In this document: one piece after another, positions 57,040 through 64,000 of the stretch
Layout of the letters: each line of letters starts with the position of its first letter
Numbering within the stretch: the stretch's first letter is position 1
Assembly: GCF_002210345.1 (NCBI RefSeq)
Contig: NZ_MWQI01000001.1
Location: 434,001-498,000 of the forward strand
Length of the DNA: 64,000 bases
DNA from: Fibrobacter sp. UWB4
GTDB lineage: Bacteria; Fibrobacterota; Fibrobacteria; Fibrobacterales; Fibrobacteraceae
Reading direction: 5' to 3'
Translations under genes and position numbers: made by a program
The notes under the pieces: model-generated
The model's input: the letters and a program-made list of their open reading frames with translations, nothing else
What the model was told of the DNA's origin: nothing
Database searches by the model: none

Positions 57040-58572
57040 TTATCCCTTCACAAGCTTTCGATCGCTCCTGACTTTTTCCAGGAACTTCTTATAGAGCTTG
57101 TTGTAAATCTCGTGATTTTCGGAGTCTGGAGTGTATGTGTTCGTGACTTCGATATAGCTATGGATGTCTTCGAATTTCATCTGTCCAAGGCCGATGGCGG
57201 CGACAGCCGCTGCGCCGAGTGCTCCTACGTATTGCGGGTGCTTGACCGTTTCAATTGTATGTCCGGTCACGTCTGCAAGAATCTGGTTTACGATGTTGAT
57301 TCTTGCAAGGCCGCCTGCAAAGCGGATCGTATCCGATATCTTGCACTTCTTGGCCTGGCATTCCAAAAGCCAGCGGAAATGGAAGCAAATGCCTTCGATG
57401 ACGGCGCGGAGTAGGTCCCCACGGCTCGTTTCCAAATCAATGCCCGAGAGGGAACTGCGGATTTCGCCATCTTCAAAGGGGGTCTTGCAACCATTCATGA
57501 ATGGCGTGAACAGAAGCCCATGAGAACCCGGTTCTGCTTTGGAAATAAGCGAGGCGCATTCTTCGTAGCTGTATTGGGAATTGTCTAACTTCCCGATGAG
57601 TTCGCGCGCCCAGGCAAAGCATTTACCAGCCGTTTCCAATTCGCCGTACAGATATTTTTGTGCGGGATTCGGGCCTTTGACGGCGATCATCATGATGTCT
57701 GCAAACTGGATGATGTGATCGACGACCGTGCATACGGAGCCTGAGGTCCCGCAGTAGATGCCGGTGAGATTGCTTTGCGTGTCGCCGCAGCCGATTGCGA
57801 CCATCGCGACGTCTCCACCACCTGCGATGACCGGAGTATCTTTTTCTAACCCCATCTGTTCTGCGGCTGTAGGCGTTACATGACCGACTATATCGGTGCT
57901 CTGCACGATTTCTGGCAAATGATTTTCATTGATGCCATAAGCCTTGGCCATCGTATGGCTCCAGCCAGAATGACCTTTGCGGCAATCGTTAAGCGCTGTG
58001 CAGAATGCGGAATCTTCGGTGCGTACAAATCGACCTGTGGTCTTGAATAGGAGGTAGTCACCGACATCCAGGAACTTGTCGACTTTGGCAAAGTTTTCGG
58101 GTTCATTATTTTGTACCCACTTGTACTTCCATACTGGGCTGTAGCCTCCCACTGGGACCATGCTCGTATGGCGCATGGCCTTGATGAGCTTAAAAATGTT
58201 CAAGCCATGGAAGCGCAACCCGTGGTTGAAGTAGTCTTTGAATTCCTGATCGGCGCGCCTGTCGAGGAACGTCATTGCAGGGCGGACTGGGGTGCCATTT
58301 TCATCGACTAGAACCGTTCCGTTCATTTGTGAACAGAAACTGATCCCCTTGATTTGGTTGCTTGCAATGCCGTAATTTTTGAGCAGTTCCTTTGTGCTGC
58401 GGCAGATGGAATCCCACCATTGTTCGGTATTCTGTTCGACGCCTTTGCCACCTAAGGTTGTGGTGCTGTGTGTGCTGACTACGGTTGCACCTACAAATTC
58501 AATGGAGTTCGCTATTTTTGTGAGTGTTGCTTTTATAAAGGAATTTCCGATATCATAAGTAACTAGATACAT
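57040..58572 (-). CDS. FGGY-family carbohydrate kinase
   Basis: This 510-residue enzyme phosphorylates a sugar or polyol using ATP. The N-terminal phosphate-1 motif is YDIGNSFIKATL, the sugar-binding region includes FCSQMNGTVLVDENGTPVRPAMTFLDRRA (outlined; the Asp in the FLDRRA/D region aligns with the catalytic segment), and the C-domain has IAGGGDVAMVAIGCG and FAGGLARINIVNQILADVTGH. The layout is most like xylulokinase (XylB), which would fit a plant-glycan-associated genome, but substrate specificity is not provable here. GAGGTC lies about 5 nt before the ATG. It is alone, without adjacent isomerase or transporter genes. Confidence 0.88.
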   Translation of the reverse strand: MYLVTYDIGNSFIKATLTKIANSIEFVGATVVSTHSTTTLGGKGVEQNTEQWWDSICRSTKELLKNYGIASNQIKGISFCSQMNGTVLVDENGTPVRPAMTFLDRRADQEFKDYFNHGLRFHGLNIFKLIKAMRHTSMVPVGGYSPVWKYKWVQNNEPENFAKVDKFLDVGDYLLFKTTGRFVRTEDSAFCTALNDCRKGHSGWSHTMAKAYGINENHLPEIVQSTDIVGHVTPTAAEQMGLEKDTPVIAGGGDVAMVAIGCGDTQSNLTGIYCGTSGSVCTVVDHIIQFADIMMIAVKGPNPAQKYLYGELETAGKCFAWARELIGKLDNSQYSYEECASLISKAEPGSHGLLFTPFMNGCKTPFEDGEIRSSLSGIDLETSRGDLLRAVIEGICFHFRWLLECQAKKCKISDTIRFAGGLARINIVNQILADVTGHTIETVKHPQYVGALGAAAVAAIGLGQMKFEDIHSYIEVTNTYTPDSENHEIYNKLYKKFLEKVRSDRKLVKG

Positions 58573-58626
58573 TTCTGACCTCTATAAAACCGTCCACATA
58601 TAATTTTTTTCTTCTACCAAAATTAT

Positions 58627-58657
58627 AAAAAAATAACGCAGGCTTTGTCACCTGCGT
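58627..58657 (-). terminator. Terminator of the RlmI-like gene
   Basis: On the minus strand CGCAGG (58656-58651) pairs with CCTGCG (58642-58637) and is followed by TTATTTTTTT. Confidence 0.8.
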
Positions 58658-58695
58658 AGTAAGTTTTTTGAAAGTTTTTATATCGGCAGAGTCTG

Positions 58696-59898
58696 TTAAA
58701 CGACCTGGACCAGGAGTCCCTTGAGGTATTGCCCTTCGGGGAAGGCTGTGTTTACGGGATGGTCGGCGGGCTGTCCAAAACGCTCGATAATCTGCACACG
58801 ACGGTGAGCGTCGGCTGCGGCGTCGGCGATAATCTTCTGGAACAGGTCCATTTCCATGAGGCCGGAACAGCTGAACGTGGCAAGCATGCCGCCTTCGGCA
58901 AGGAGCTTCATTGCAAGCAAGTTAATATCCTTGTAACCGCGGGCGCCTTTCTGCAAGTTGTCCTTGCTTTCGACGAATTTCGGCGGGTCGAGTACGATGA
59001 AGTCGAACGTCTCGGCCTTGTCTCGGCACTTGCGCAAGTACTGGAACACGTCTGCTTCGACATGCGTTGCATGCGCCGTGCTTAATTTGTTGCGCATGAT
59101 ACCTTCCTTAGCGAGCTTGAGGGCGTCCTTGGAAACATCGACCTGGTAGACTTTTTCGCATCCGCCACGGAGGGCGTAGAGGCCAAAACCTCCAGTATAG
59201 CAGAAGCAGTTGAGCATCTTCTTGCCACGGGCGAGTTCGCCTACTCGGCGTCTGGCATCGCGCTGGTCGAGGTAATAGCCTGTCTTGTGTCCGTTCTTCA
59301 CGTCAATCGGGAACAGAATCCCGTTTTCGTTGATGATGACCGGCTCGTCGGGAACCTCGCCATACACAACGCCCGTGCGGAGCGGAAGCCCTTCTTTTTT
59401 GCGAACTTCGGAATCGCAACGCTCGTAAATGCCTCGGCAACCCGTCTTTTCGGCGAGCAATTCGTAGATAATCTGGCGGTTGACTTCGGCTCCTGCTGCG
59501 AGAATTTCGACGGAGTAGATGTCGGCGTACTTGTCGATGATGCAGCCCGGAATGCCGTCGTTTTCGGCGTTCACGAGGCGGAATGCGCTTTCCTTGTCCT
59601 GAATGTCGAACCCGCGGCTTTTGCGCGAGGCTATTGCGCGGTCCAGGATGTCGCTAAAGAATTCACGGTCTATCTTGACGTTCTTTCCTTCGGTCCCGAA
59701 GGTCCAGAAACGGCCACGAATCTGGGATTTGGGGGAGTAGGCGGCAAGGCCCAAAAAATCGCTGTGGTAGCTGTAAACTTCGACAACGTCACCAAGTGCG
59801 GGGTCGCCAACAACTTCATCAATGGCGCCGCTGAAAATCCAAGGGTGGTAACGGAGGGCGGACTTGTCACGTCCGGCTTTCAATGTAATTGCTTTCAT
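58696..59898 (-). CDS. RlmI-type 23S rRNA cytosine methyltransferase
   Basis: This is a 400-residue protein (ATG at 59898). An N-terminal PUA domain (ITLKAGRDKSALRYHPWIFSGAIDEVVG, in outline) precedes an EEHEE-like linker and a class I methyltransferase. Its catalytic-domain features include KTGYYLDQRDARR, MLNCFCYTGGFGLYALRGG and FIVLDPPKFVESK. This matches RlmI, which makes m5C1962 of 23S rRNA, though family relatives modify other positions. TAAATTT lies 6 nt before the ATG and no ribosome-binding site is seen, so the message may be leaderless. A terminator follows, so it appears monocistronic. Confidence 0.9.
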   Translation of the reverse strand: MKAITLKAGRDKSALRYHPWIFSGAIDEVVGDPALGDVVEVYSYHSDFLGLAAYSPKSQIRGRFWTFGTEGKNVKIDREFFSDILDRAIASRKSRGFDIQDKESAFRLVNAENDGIPGCIIDKYADIYSVEILAAGAEVNRQIIYELLAEKTGCRGIYERCDSEVRKKEGLPLRTGVVYGEVPDEPVIINENGILFPIDVKNGHKTGYYLDQRDARRRVGELARGKKMLNCFCYTGGFGLYALRGGCEKVYQVDVSKDALKLAKEGIMRNKLSTAHATHVEADVFQYLRKCRDKAETFDFIVLDPPKFVESKDNLQKGARGYKDINLLAMKLLAEGGMLATFSCSGLMEMDLFQKIIADAAADAHRRVQIIERFGQPADHPVNTAFPEGQYLKGLLVQVV

Positions 59899-59994
59899 AG
59901 CTAAAAATTTAGAAATTTTTATTATATTTCTTTTAGAGCGCTTTTCTGAGAATGTGACGGAGCGCAAATTCTTGTTTTTAATCGAGGGGGTAAA

Positions 59995-61590
59995 GTGATT
60001 GTAAATTTCTTTTTTGAAATTTTAATTACTAGATTAAAAAACATGGTACATTGCCTTCACACAAAGATTTATCGAGTTGGACTATTGGGGTTAATCCTGG
60101 TTGTTCTGTTTTTGTGTGCCTGTGGCGATTCTGAGACTTCTCGTAAAAATGAGTCTGTACAAACTGCTCCAGAGAATTCTTTTTTTAATGGTATTATACG
60201 CGATATTGTAGGGAGTGCCCGCGTTAAATCTGCTGATGGCGCCGCCAATAAGTTAAACGTTGGTCAGCTGGTCCATGGAAAATCGTCCGTTGTGACAGAA
60301 GCGGGTTCCTCGGTTGTGATTTCTGTGGCGGATGGTTCTGCGCTTAAGATTGATGGCCGCTCGGAAATTGCATTCGGTACGGAAAATGTGGAAAACCTGA
60401 AACGAAAAGCTTCCGTTTCGCTCCGTTATGGAAAATTGCTGTTTGACGTGCAAAAGCAGGCTGTCAAGGACGAGTTTGAAATCCGCACCGAGAATGTGTC
60501 ATCTATAGTCCGTGGAACGGCCGGCTTTATTGAGAATGTTGATGGATTGGAAGTTTCCTCTCTCAAGGACGGGTGCCTGGATGTTGTGGTGAAAATGGAT
60601 ACCGTGCCGTCCTTAAAATCTGGGCAAACCATGATTGCCAATGTAAATGGGGTAAAAGTTCTTTCCCTTTCCAGTTCTGGTTCGTTATTTTTGGCTCGTG
60701 CGATTGATTCGATTGCGACGGAAATGGCTATTGAATCTGGAGTGCATGCTTCAAAGCTGAATCTTGATAAGGTTGAAGCTAAGTTGTTAGAATTTGATGA
60801 TCTATACAAGAAAAAGGCTGAGGATTTTATGGTGCGTTCACAGTTGGCTTTCAAGCCGAAAATGCTGAACGAGTATATCGGAAAACCGAGTGTTACGCTA
60901 GAAGCTCTGTTTGTTCCTGGAACATTTGTCTCGATACAGGGTGTTGTTGATAAAATCCCTGAAAGTGGAACGTATAAGCGTACTTTTGAATGGGGTGATT
61001 CCACGGCGTTTGGTCCGAAGCGTTTTGTTGTAACTTGCAGCAATGGCGAAGTGGAATTCGTTTGCCATACATGGCTTACGAATTTTGTTTCGGCAAAGAT
61101 GGCGGAGGTCTTGACGAAGGCGGATGAACGCAAGTCGAATGTCGCTAAGGATACGGTTCAGCCTAAGAAGCTCAAGCCTTCGATTGTCGTCGAAGGTTCT
61201 GGTCGTGAACGAGTACATGTGCTACCTGAAGAACGCGATATCCCGGCAACGCTCCGTTTTAGTGTCGCAGGCTTGATGGGATCAGGCATGTCGCAAATCA
61301 AGAACATTGTCGTGAAACGTAAAGGCGCAATTGTTAAAACCTATAGCGATGATGAATTAACAACAAATTCTTTTAAACTTCCGATTCGCCTCAAGCAGAA
61401 CAGGATTGCCCATTTTGAAATTATAGCCACGTTTGTGAACGGCAAGAAGATTAAGGCGCGAAAGGTTTACGAGACTTACTGCTTCTTTGAGAATTACGAA
61501 GATGGCAAAAAAAGCAATCGTATTAATGACATGACGGCAGAAGAAGAATATAAAAATGTCGTTTCCAAGCATTTGCTCAAGGATGAATAG
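59995..61590 (+). CDS. FecR-like domain lipoprotein
   Basis: This 531-residue protein starts at GTG 59995, where GAGGGGG lies 5-6 nt upstream; an ATG at 60043 is the alternative and gives a shorter leader. A lipoprotein signal (GLILVVLFLCACGDS) targets it to the envelope. Residues ~70-205 form a FecR-like beta-domain: SSVVTEAGSSVVISVADGSALKIDGRSEI, LRYGKLLFDVQ, FEIRTENVSSIVRGTAGF and SLKDG (in outline). A middle helical segment (~230-290) and a C-terminal beta-rich region with VVVKRKGAIVKTYSDDE follow. FecR-domain proteins bind peptidoglycan or sense surface signals; the role here is unknown. Confidence 0.82.
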   Translation: MIVNFFFEILITRLKNMVHCLHTKIYRVGLLGLILVVLFLCACGDSETSRKNESVQTAPENSFFNGIIRDIVGSARVKSADGAANKLNVGQLVHGKSSVVTEAGSSVVISVADGSALKIDGRSEIAFGTENVENLKRKASVSLRYGKLLFDVQKQAVKDEFEIRTENVSSIVRGTAGFIENVDGLEVSSLKDGCLDVVVKMDTVPSLKSGQTMIANVNGVKVLSLSSSGSLFLARAIDSIATEMAIESGVHASKLNLDKVEAKLLEFDDLYKKKAEDFMVRSQLAFKPKMLNEYIGKPSVTLEALFVPGTFVSIQGVVDKIPESGTYKRTFEWGDSTAFGPKRFVVTCSNGEVEFVCHTWLTNFVSAKMAEVLTKADERKSNVAKDTVQPKKLKPSIVVEGSGRERVHVLPEERDIPATLRFSVAGLMGSGMSQIKNIVVKRKGAIVKTYSDDELTTNSFKLPIRLKQNRIAHFEIIATFVNGKKIKARKVYETYCFFENYEDGKKSNRINDMTAEEEYKNVVSKHLLKDE

Positions 61591-61615
61591 CGTCTAAAAA
61601 GCTAAATTTGGGCGC

Positions 61616-62023
61616 ATGTTTGAATCTTTATTTGACAAGTATCCGTTTTTCAGAAAAGTTCCGGCCATCCTCTGCATGGCAATTATCTTTAAAATTTCTT
61701 CGATGACTTCTGTTGAATTGGAAGGCTTCCCGCATGTGTGGGATAAGCTTGCGCATACTTGCGAATATGCGACTCTGGCGGGATGCTTTTGCATGTGGTG
61801 GGCGCGCGGTCAGTGGTCTATGAAGCCGTGGCTCAAGGTGCTCATTATCATGGCGATTGCGCTTGCCTACGGTTGCACGGACGAATACCACCAGAGCTTT
61901 GTGGAAGGCCGCGACTGTAGCGGTTACGACTTGATTGCCGATGCGCTCGGTGGCATGATCGGCGGTCTGGTCTATTGGCTAATCGTTAAAATCTTGAACA
62001 AGTACGATCCGCTTGTTAAGTAG
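61616..62023 (+). CDS. VanZ-like membrane protein
   Basis: This 135-residue protein has four hydrophobic helices and the VanZ pattern: GFPHVWDKLAHTCEYATLAGCFCMW (with WDKLAH-xxE), then IALAYGCTDEYHQSFVEGRDCSGYDLIADALGGMIGG (the DEYHQ and D--AN/ADALG motifs), both in outline. VanZ-family proteins are small integral membrane proteins; the founder gives low-level teicoplanin resistance, but most members are uncharacterised. TAAATTT lies 6 nt before the ATG (leaderless pattern). The stop is at the edge of a GTAGACAGTAGGAA heptamer. Confidence 0.85.
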   Translation: MFESLFDKYPFFRKVPAILCMAIIFKISSMTSVELEGFPHVWDKLAHTCEYATLAGCFCMWWARGQWSMKPWLKVLIIMAIALAYGCTDEYHQSFVEGRDCSGYDLIADALGGMIGGLVYWLIVKILNKYDPLVK

Positions 62024-62058
62024 ACAGTAGGAATCACCTTCTTGTCGTTTTTTAAATA

Positions 62059-62985
62059 CTAAAATTCTCCGAGCAGAATCACTTCTCTGTGAAGCTGAAT
62101 GCCGAATTTTTCGGCGACAACTTTTTGAACGTATTCGCTGAGTGATTTGATGTCTGCGGCGGTAGCGTGGTCTGCGTTTACGATAAAGTTTGCGTGTACA
62201 CGGCTCACTTCGGCGCCGCCTATGCGGTAGCCTTTTAAACCCGCCTGTTCGATGTAGTAACCTGGTGCGATTTGTGTCGGCGTTTCGGCGGCGCCTGCAT
62301 CTAGACGCTTGAAGGTGCTGCCGGCATTGGGCATGGAAAGCGGCTGCGAATTGCGGCGCTTTGTCATGCATTCCTGCATTTCGCTTTCGAGATCTTTGGC
62401 CGTCTTGTTAAGTTCTGTCGCGGGCGTGAGCTGGAATGTGGCAGAAAGAATTGTTTCTGCATTTTCGCGAGATGCGGCGAGATCCTGGAAAATGCTGTGG
62501 CGGTAGCCGAATTTGCAGTCTGCTGCGGTTCGCGTGTGCAAATTGCCTGCGGAATCGATGCTTTCGACTTCAATGCAAGTCTGCGAAACATCTTGACCGT
62601 AAGCGCCTGCGTTCATGTAAATCGCACCGCCGAGACTCCCGGGAATGCCGGCGAGCTTGTGGATACCGGCAAGGCCTTCGTTAATCGTGTAGCGGGCGAG
62701 GCGGGCGAGCGGTGTGGCGCCTTTGGCGCAAATCTTTCCATTTCCGATGTTCGTGATTTCCGAGAAAAATTTACCGAGCTGGATAATGACGCCTTTGTAT
62801 CCGCTGTCGGAGACGAGCAAGTTCGTGCCCTTGCCAATAACGAAACTCGGAAGCGCATGTTCATTTGCAAATGCAATTGCGTCTTTGATATCGTTTACGG
62901 ATTCAGCTTTGACGAAATATCGTGCGGGACCGCCTACTTTAAAGGACGTGTGCTCGCTCATCGGTACATTTTCTTGAATAATCAT
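62059..62985 (-). CDS. murB: UDP-N-acetylenolpyruvoylglucosamine reductase
   Basis: This 308-residue enzyme catalyses the second committed step of peptidoglycan precursor synthesis, reducing enolpyruvyl-UDP-GlcNAc with NADPH via FAD. The start at 62985 (MIIQENVPMSEHTSFKVGGPARY) is normal; the longer open frame upstream overlaps the divergent primase. FAD-binding motifs include IGKGTNLLVSD and AGIPGSLGGAIYMNAGAYG. The C-terminal domain has NAGSTFKR, EQAGLKGYRIGGAEVSRVHANFIVN and the terminal HREVILLG Glu, so it is the shorter type II form. It shares a 27-nt divergent promoter region with the primase gene. The C-terminal end lies next to a heptamer fragment. Confidence 0.95.
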   Translation of the reverse strand: MIIQENVPMSEHTSFKVGGPARYFVKAESVNDIKDAIAFANEHALPSFVIGKGTNLLVSDSGYKGVIIQLGKFFSEITNIGNGKICAKGATPLARLARYTINEGLAGIHKLAGIPGSLGGAIYMNAGAYGQDVSQTCIEVESIDSAGNLHTRTAADCKFGYRHSIFQDLAASRENAETILSATFQLTPATELNKTAKDLESEMQECMTKRRNSQPLSMPNAGSTFKRLDAGAAETPTQIAPGYYIEQAGLKGYRIGGAEVSRVHANFIVNADHATAADIKSLSEYVQKVVAEKFGIQLHREVILLGEF

Positions 62986-62991
62986 GACGAA

Positions 62992-63003
62992 AATATATAT
63001 ATT
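62992..63003. promoter_or_regulatory. Shared palindromic -10 region between murB and primase
   Basis: AATATATATATT is a perfect 12-nt palindrome in the 27-nt space between the divergent start codons. On the minus strand TATATTT lies 5 nt before the murB ATG; on the plus strand TATATT lies 9 nt before the primase ATG with TTGGAG between. The two promoters must overlap. Confidence 0.55.
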
Positions 63004-63012
63004 CTTGGAGCC

Positions 63013-64000
63013 ATGACAGAAGAGGAACTGAAACAATTTAAGGCGGCGTTGTCGATTACGGCTGTTGCTACAGCGCTTGGTGTGCCTGTGGTGCGTGGAC
63101 GCTGTCGTTGTTTTTTTCCGACGCGCCATTCGCATGGCGATAGAACGCCTTCGGTTTCGTTTTCTGAAGAAAGAGGAACTTTTCGTTGCTGGGTTTGCGA
63201 TGACGTTCGCGGTGATGTGATTTCACTTGTCCAGATTGTGAAAAATTGTTCGTTCCTGGAAGCTCTGAACTGGCTCAAGGAAACGTATGGATTTTTGTTG
63301 CGCGGGGCGCCTGCATCTGCAACTGCGCTGCCGAATGGATCTTCGGCGTCGAATGTGTCAACGGCTCAAAGTGCGACTCTTGTTGCGAAAACAGTGACCC
63401 GTGATGCGGCTCTTGAATATAGCTCTCCAGAACCCGCAAAGGAGCTTGTGAGCGAAGAAGAACGTAAAAAGATTATCCTCTCGTTCTTGAAAATGCTGAG
63501 TCCTGTTGACAAGACGCCTGCGGCATCATACCTGGCGCGTCGCCGCATCTACAAGCCGATTTGGGATAAAATGCTTTTGCGTACGATTACGGATTACGGT
63601 GCGCTTAACAACAAACTAAAGGAAACTTACGATTTGGAAGTCCTCAAGTACGTGGGGCTTTTCAGTGAAAAGGGGAACTTGAGGTATTACAAGCATCCGC
63701 TGTTTTTCCCGTATCTCGATAGCAAACGACGTTCGTTCTATTTCCAGGCGCGAGCGATTGATAGCACGGTTGTTCCAAAGGAACTGAATCTGCGCGGAAC
63801 GGTGCCGTACCCGTATAATGTTTCTGCGCTTGATGAAAAGCCTGGCTGGGTTTACCTGTGCGAAGGCGTGGTCGATACGCTTACGTTCTTGGGCCAACGC
63901 ATTGCGGCGATTGGAATTCCTGGGGTACGTTCGTTCAAGACGGAATGGCTCCCGCTTTTCAAGAACAAGAGTGTTGTGCTTTGTTTGGACAAGGATGAGG
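63013..64000 (+). CDS. CHC2 zinc-finger / TOPRIM primase-like protein, N-terminal part
   Basis: The first 329 codons are present; the gene runs off the window. A zinc-finger region contains C31, C33, H39, C59 and C62 in RCRCFFPTRHSHGDRTP and GTFRCWVCDDVRGDVISLV, matching the CHC2 primase zinc domain though the spacing differs from housekeeping DnaG. A Ser/Ala-rich linker (~95-140) follows. The TOPRIM domain begins at WVYLCEGVVDTLTFLG (catalytic Glu) and reaches VVLCLDKDE (the DxD-like acids) at the window edge. Predicted role: RNA primer synthesis or a related nucleotidyl transfer. It is divergent from murB. Whether it is the main primase or a mobile-element primase cannot be told from this part. 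Confidence 0.8.
   Translation, partial: MTEEELKQFKAALSITAVATALGVPVVRGRCRCFFPTRHSHGDRTPSVSFSEERGTFRCWVCDDVRGDVISLVQIVKNCSFLEALNWLKETYGFLLRGAPASATALPNGSSASNVSTAQSATLVAKTVTRDAALEYSSPEPAKELVSEEERKKIILSFLKMLSPVDKTPAASYLARRRIYKPIWDKMLLRTITDYGALNNKLKETYDLEVLKYVGLFSEKGNLRYYKHPLFFPYLDSKRRSFYFQARAIDSTVVPKELNLRGTVPYPYNVSALDEKPGWVYLCEGVVDTLTFLGQRIAAIGIPGVRSFKTEWLPLFKNKSVVLCLDKDE

Overview
The window looks like a chromosomal segment of a Fibrobacter succinogenes-type bacterium (Fibrobacterota). Support: a fibro-slime domain protein (7.1-9.9 kb), a protein with FISUMP-type domains (53.9-54.9 kb), secreted plant-glycan hydrolases of GH16 and GH44 type, C-terminal sorting-domain-like tails on secreted proteins, a mid-40s GC feel with strong CTC/AAG/GAA codon bias in highly expressed genes, and dispersed intergenic repeats. 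The species assignment is inference from family content; no search was run.

Layout. 0-10 kb: end of a spoVG-like gene, comM/yifB, folB, an unknown secreted protein, phosphoglycerate kinase, a C_GCAxxG_C_C redox-type protein and a fibro-slime surface protein. 10-21 kb: mostly minus-strand housekeeping genes. These are the tightly packed yajC-def-spoIID-methylthiotransferase operon, two overlapping cyclic-nucleotide-binding-domain proteins, and the ffh / rpsP / rimM-trmD / rplS neighbourhood with a GGDEF gene placed between ffh and rpsP. 21-27.6 kb: an accessory, AT-rich island with a run of stem-loops, an unknown secreted protein, a membrane KAP-family P-loop NTPase, a long non-coding structured stretch, and an Rpn-family nuclease gene with an internal ribosome-binding site and ATG. 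27.6-45 kb: an alanine/glycine symporter, an aminotransferase, a possible metal-related operon (His-rich lipoprotein hydrolase, Met-rich outer-membrane-type protein, small Cys-containing exported protein), a MATE exporter, GH16 and GH44 enzymes, a stand-alone RelA/SpoT-domain protein, two GNATs, a metallo-beta-lactamase-fold lipoprotein and an SDR. Last in this stretch is a striking fusion of cold-shock domain, one membrane segment and a barnase-type ribonuclease with all catalytic residues intact. 45-64 kb: ilvC (class II), a frameshifted GLUG-repeat surface protein, a YfhO-like membrane protein, an ArsR-methyltransferase, a PAP2 phosphatase, the FISUMP protein, a TPR protein, an FGGY kinase, an RlmI-like methyltransferase, a FecR-like lipoprotein, a VanZ-like protein, murB, and the start of a CHC2/TOPRIM primase that runs off the end.

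Two genome-wide habits are visible. First, many transcription-unit-leading genes carry TAWATTT or TATCTTT 5-8 nt before the ATG and have no ribosome-binding site, which suggests leaderless mRNAs; other genes have clear GGAGG-type sites. Second, intergenic and gene-end sequence is packed with degenerate 7-nt tandem repeats (TTAGTCA/CTAGTAA/GTAGGAA types), several of which supply the last codons and stop codon of a gene, and with REP-like hairpins beginning GTCATNCC. Four small proteins of 36-51 aa, three of them predicted membrane proteins, were found by reading the gaps directly. No tRNA, rRNA, CRISPR array or insertion-sequence transposase was recognised.
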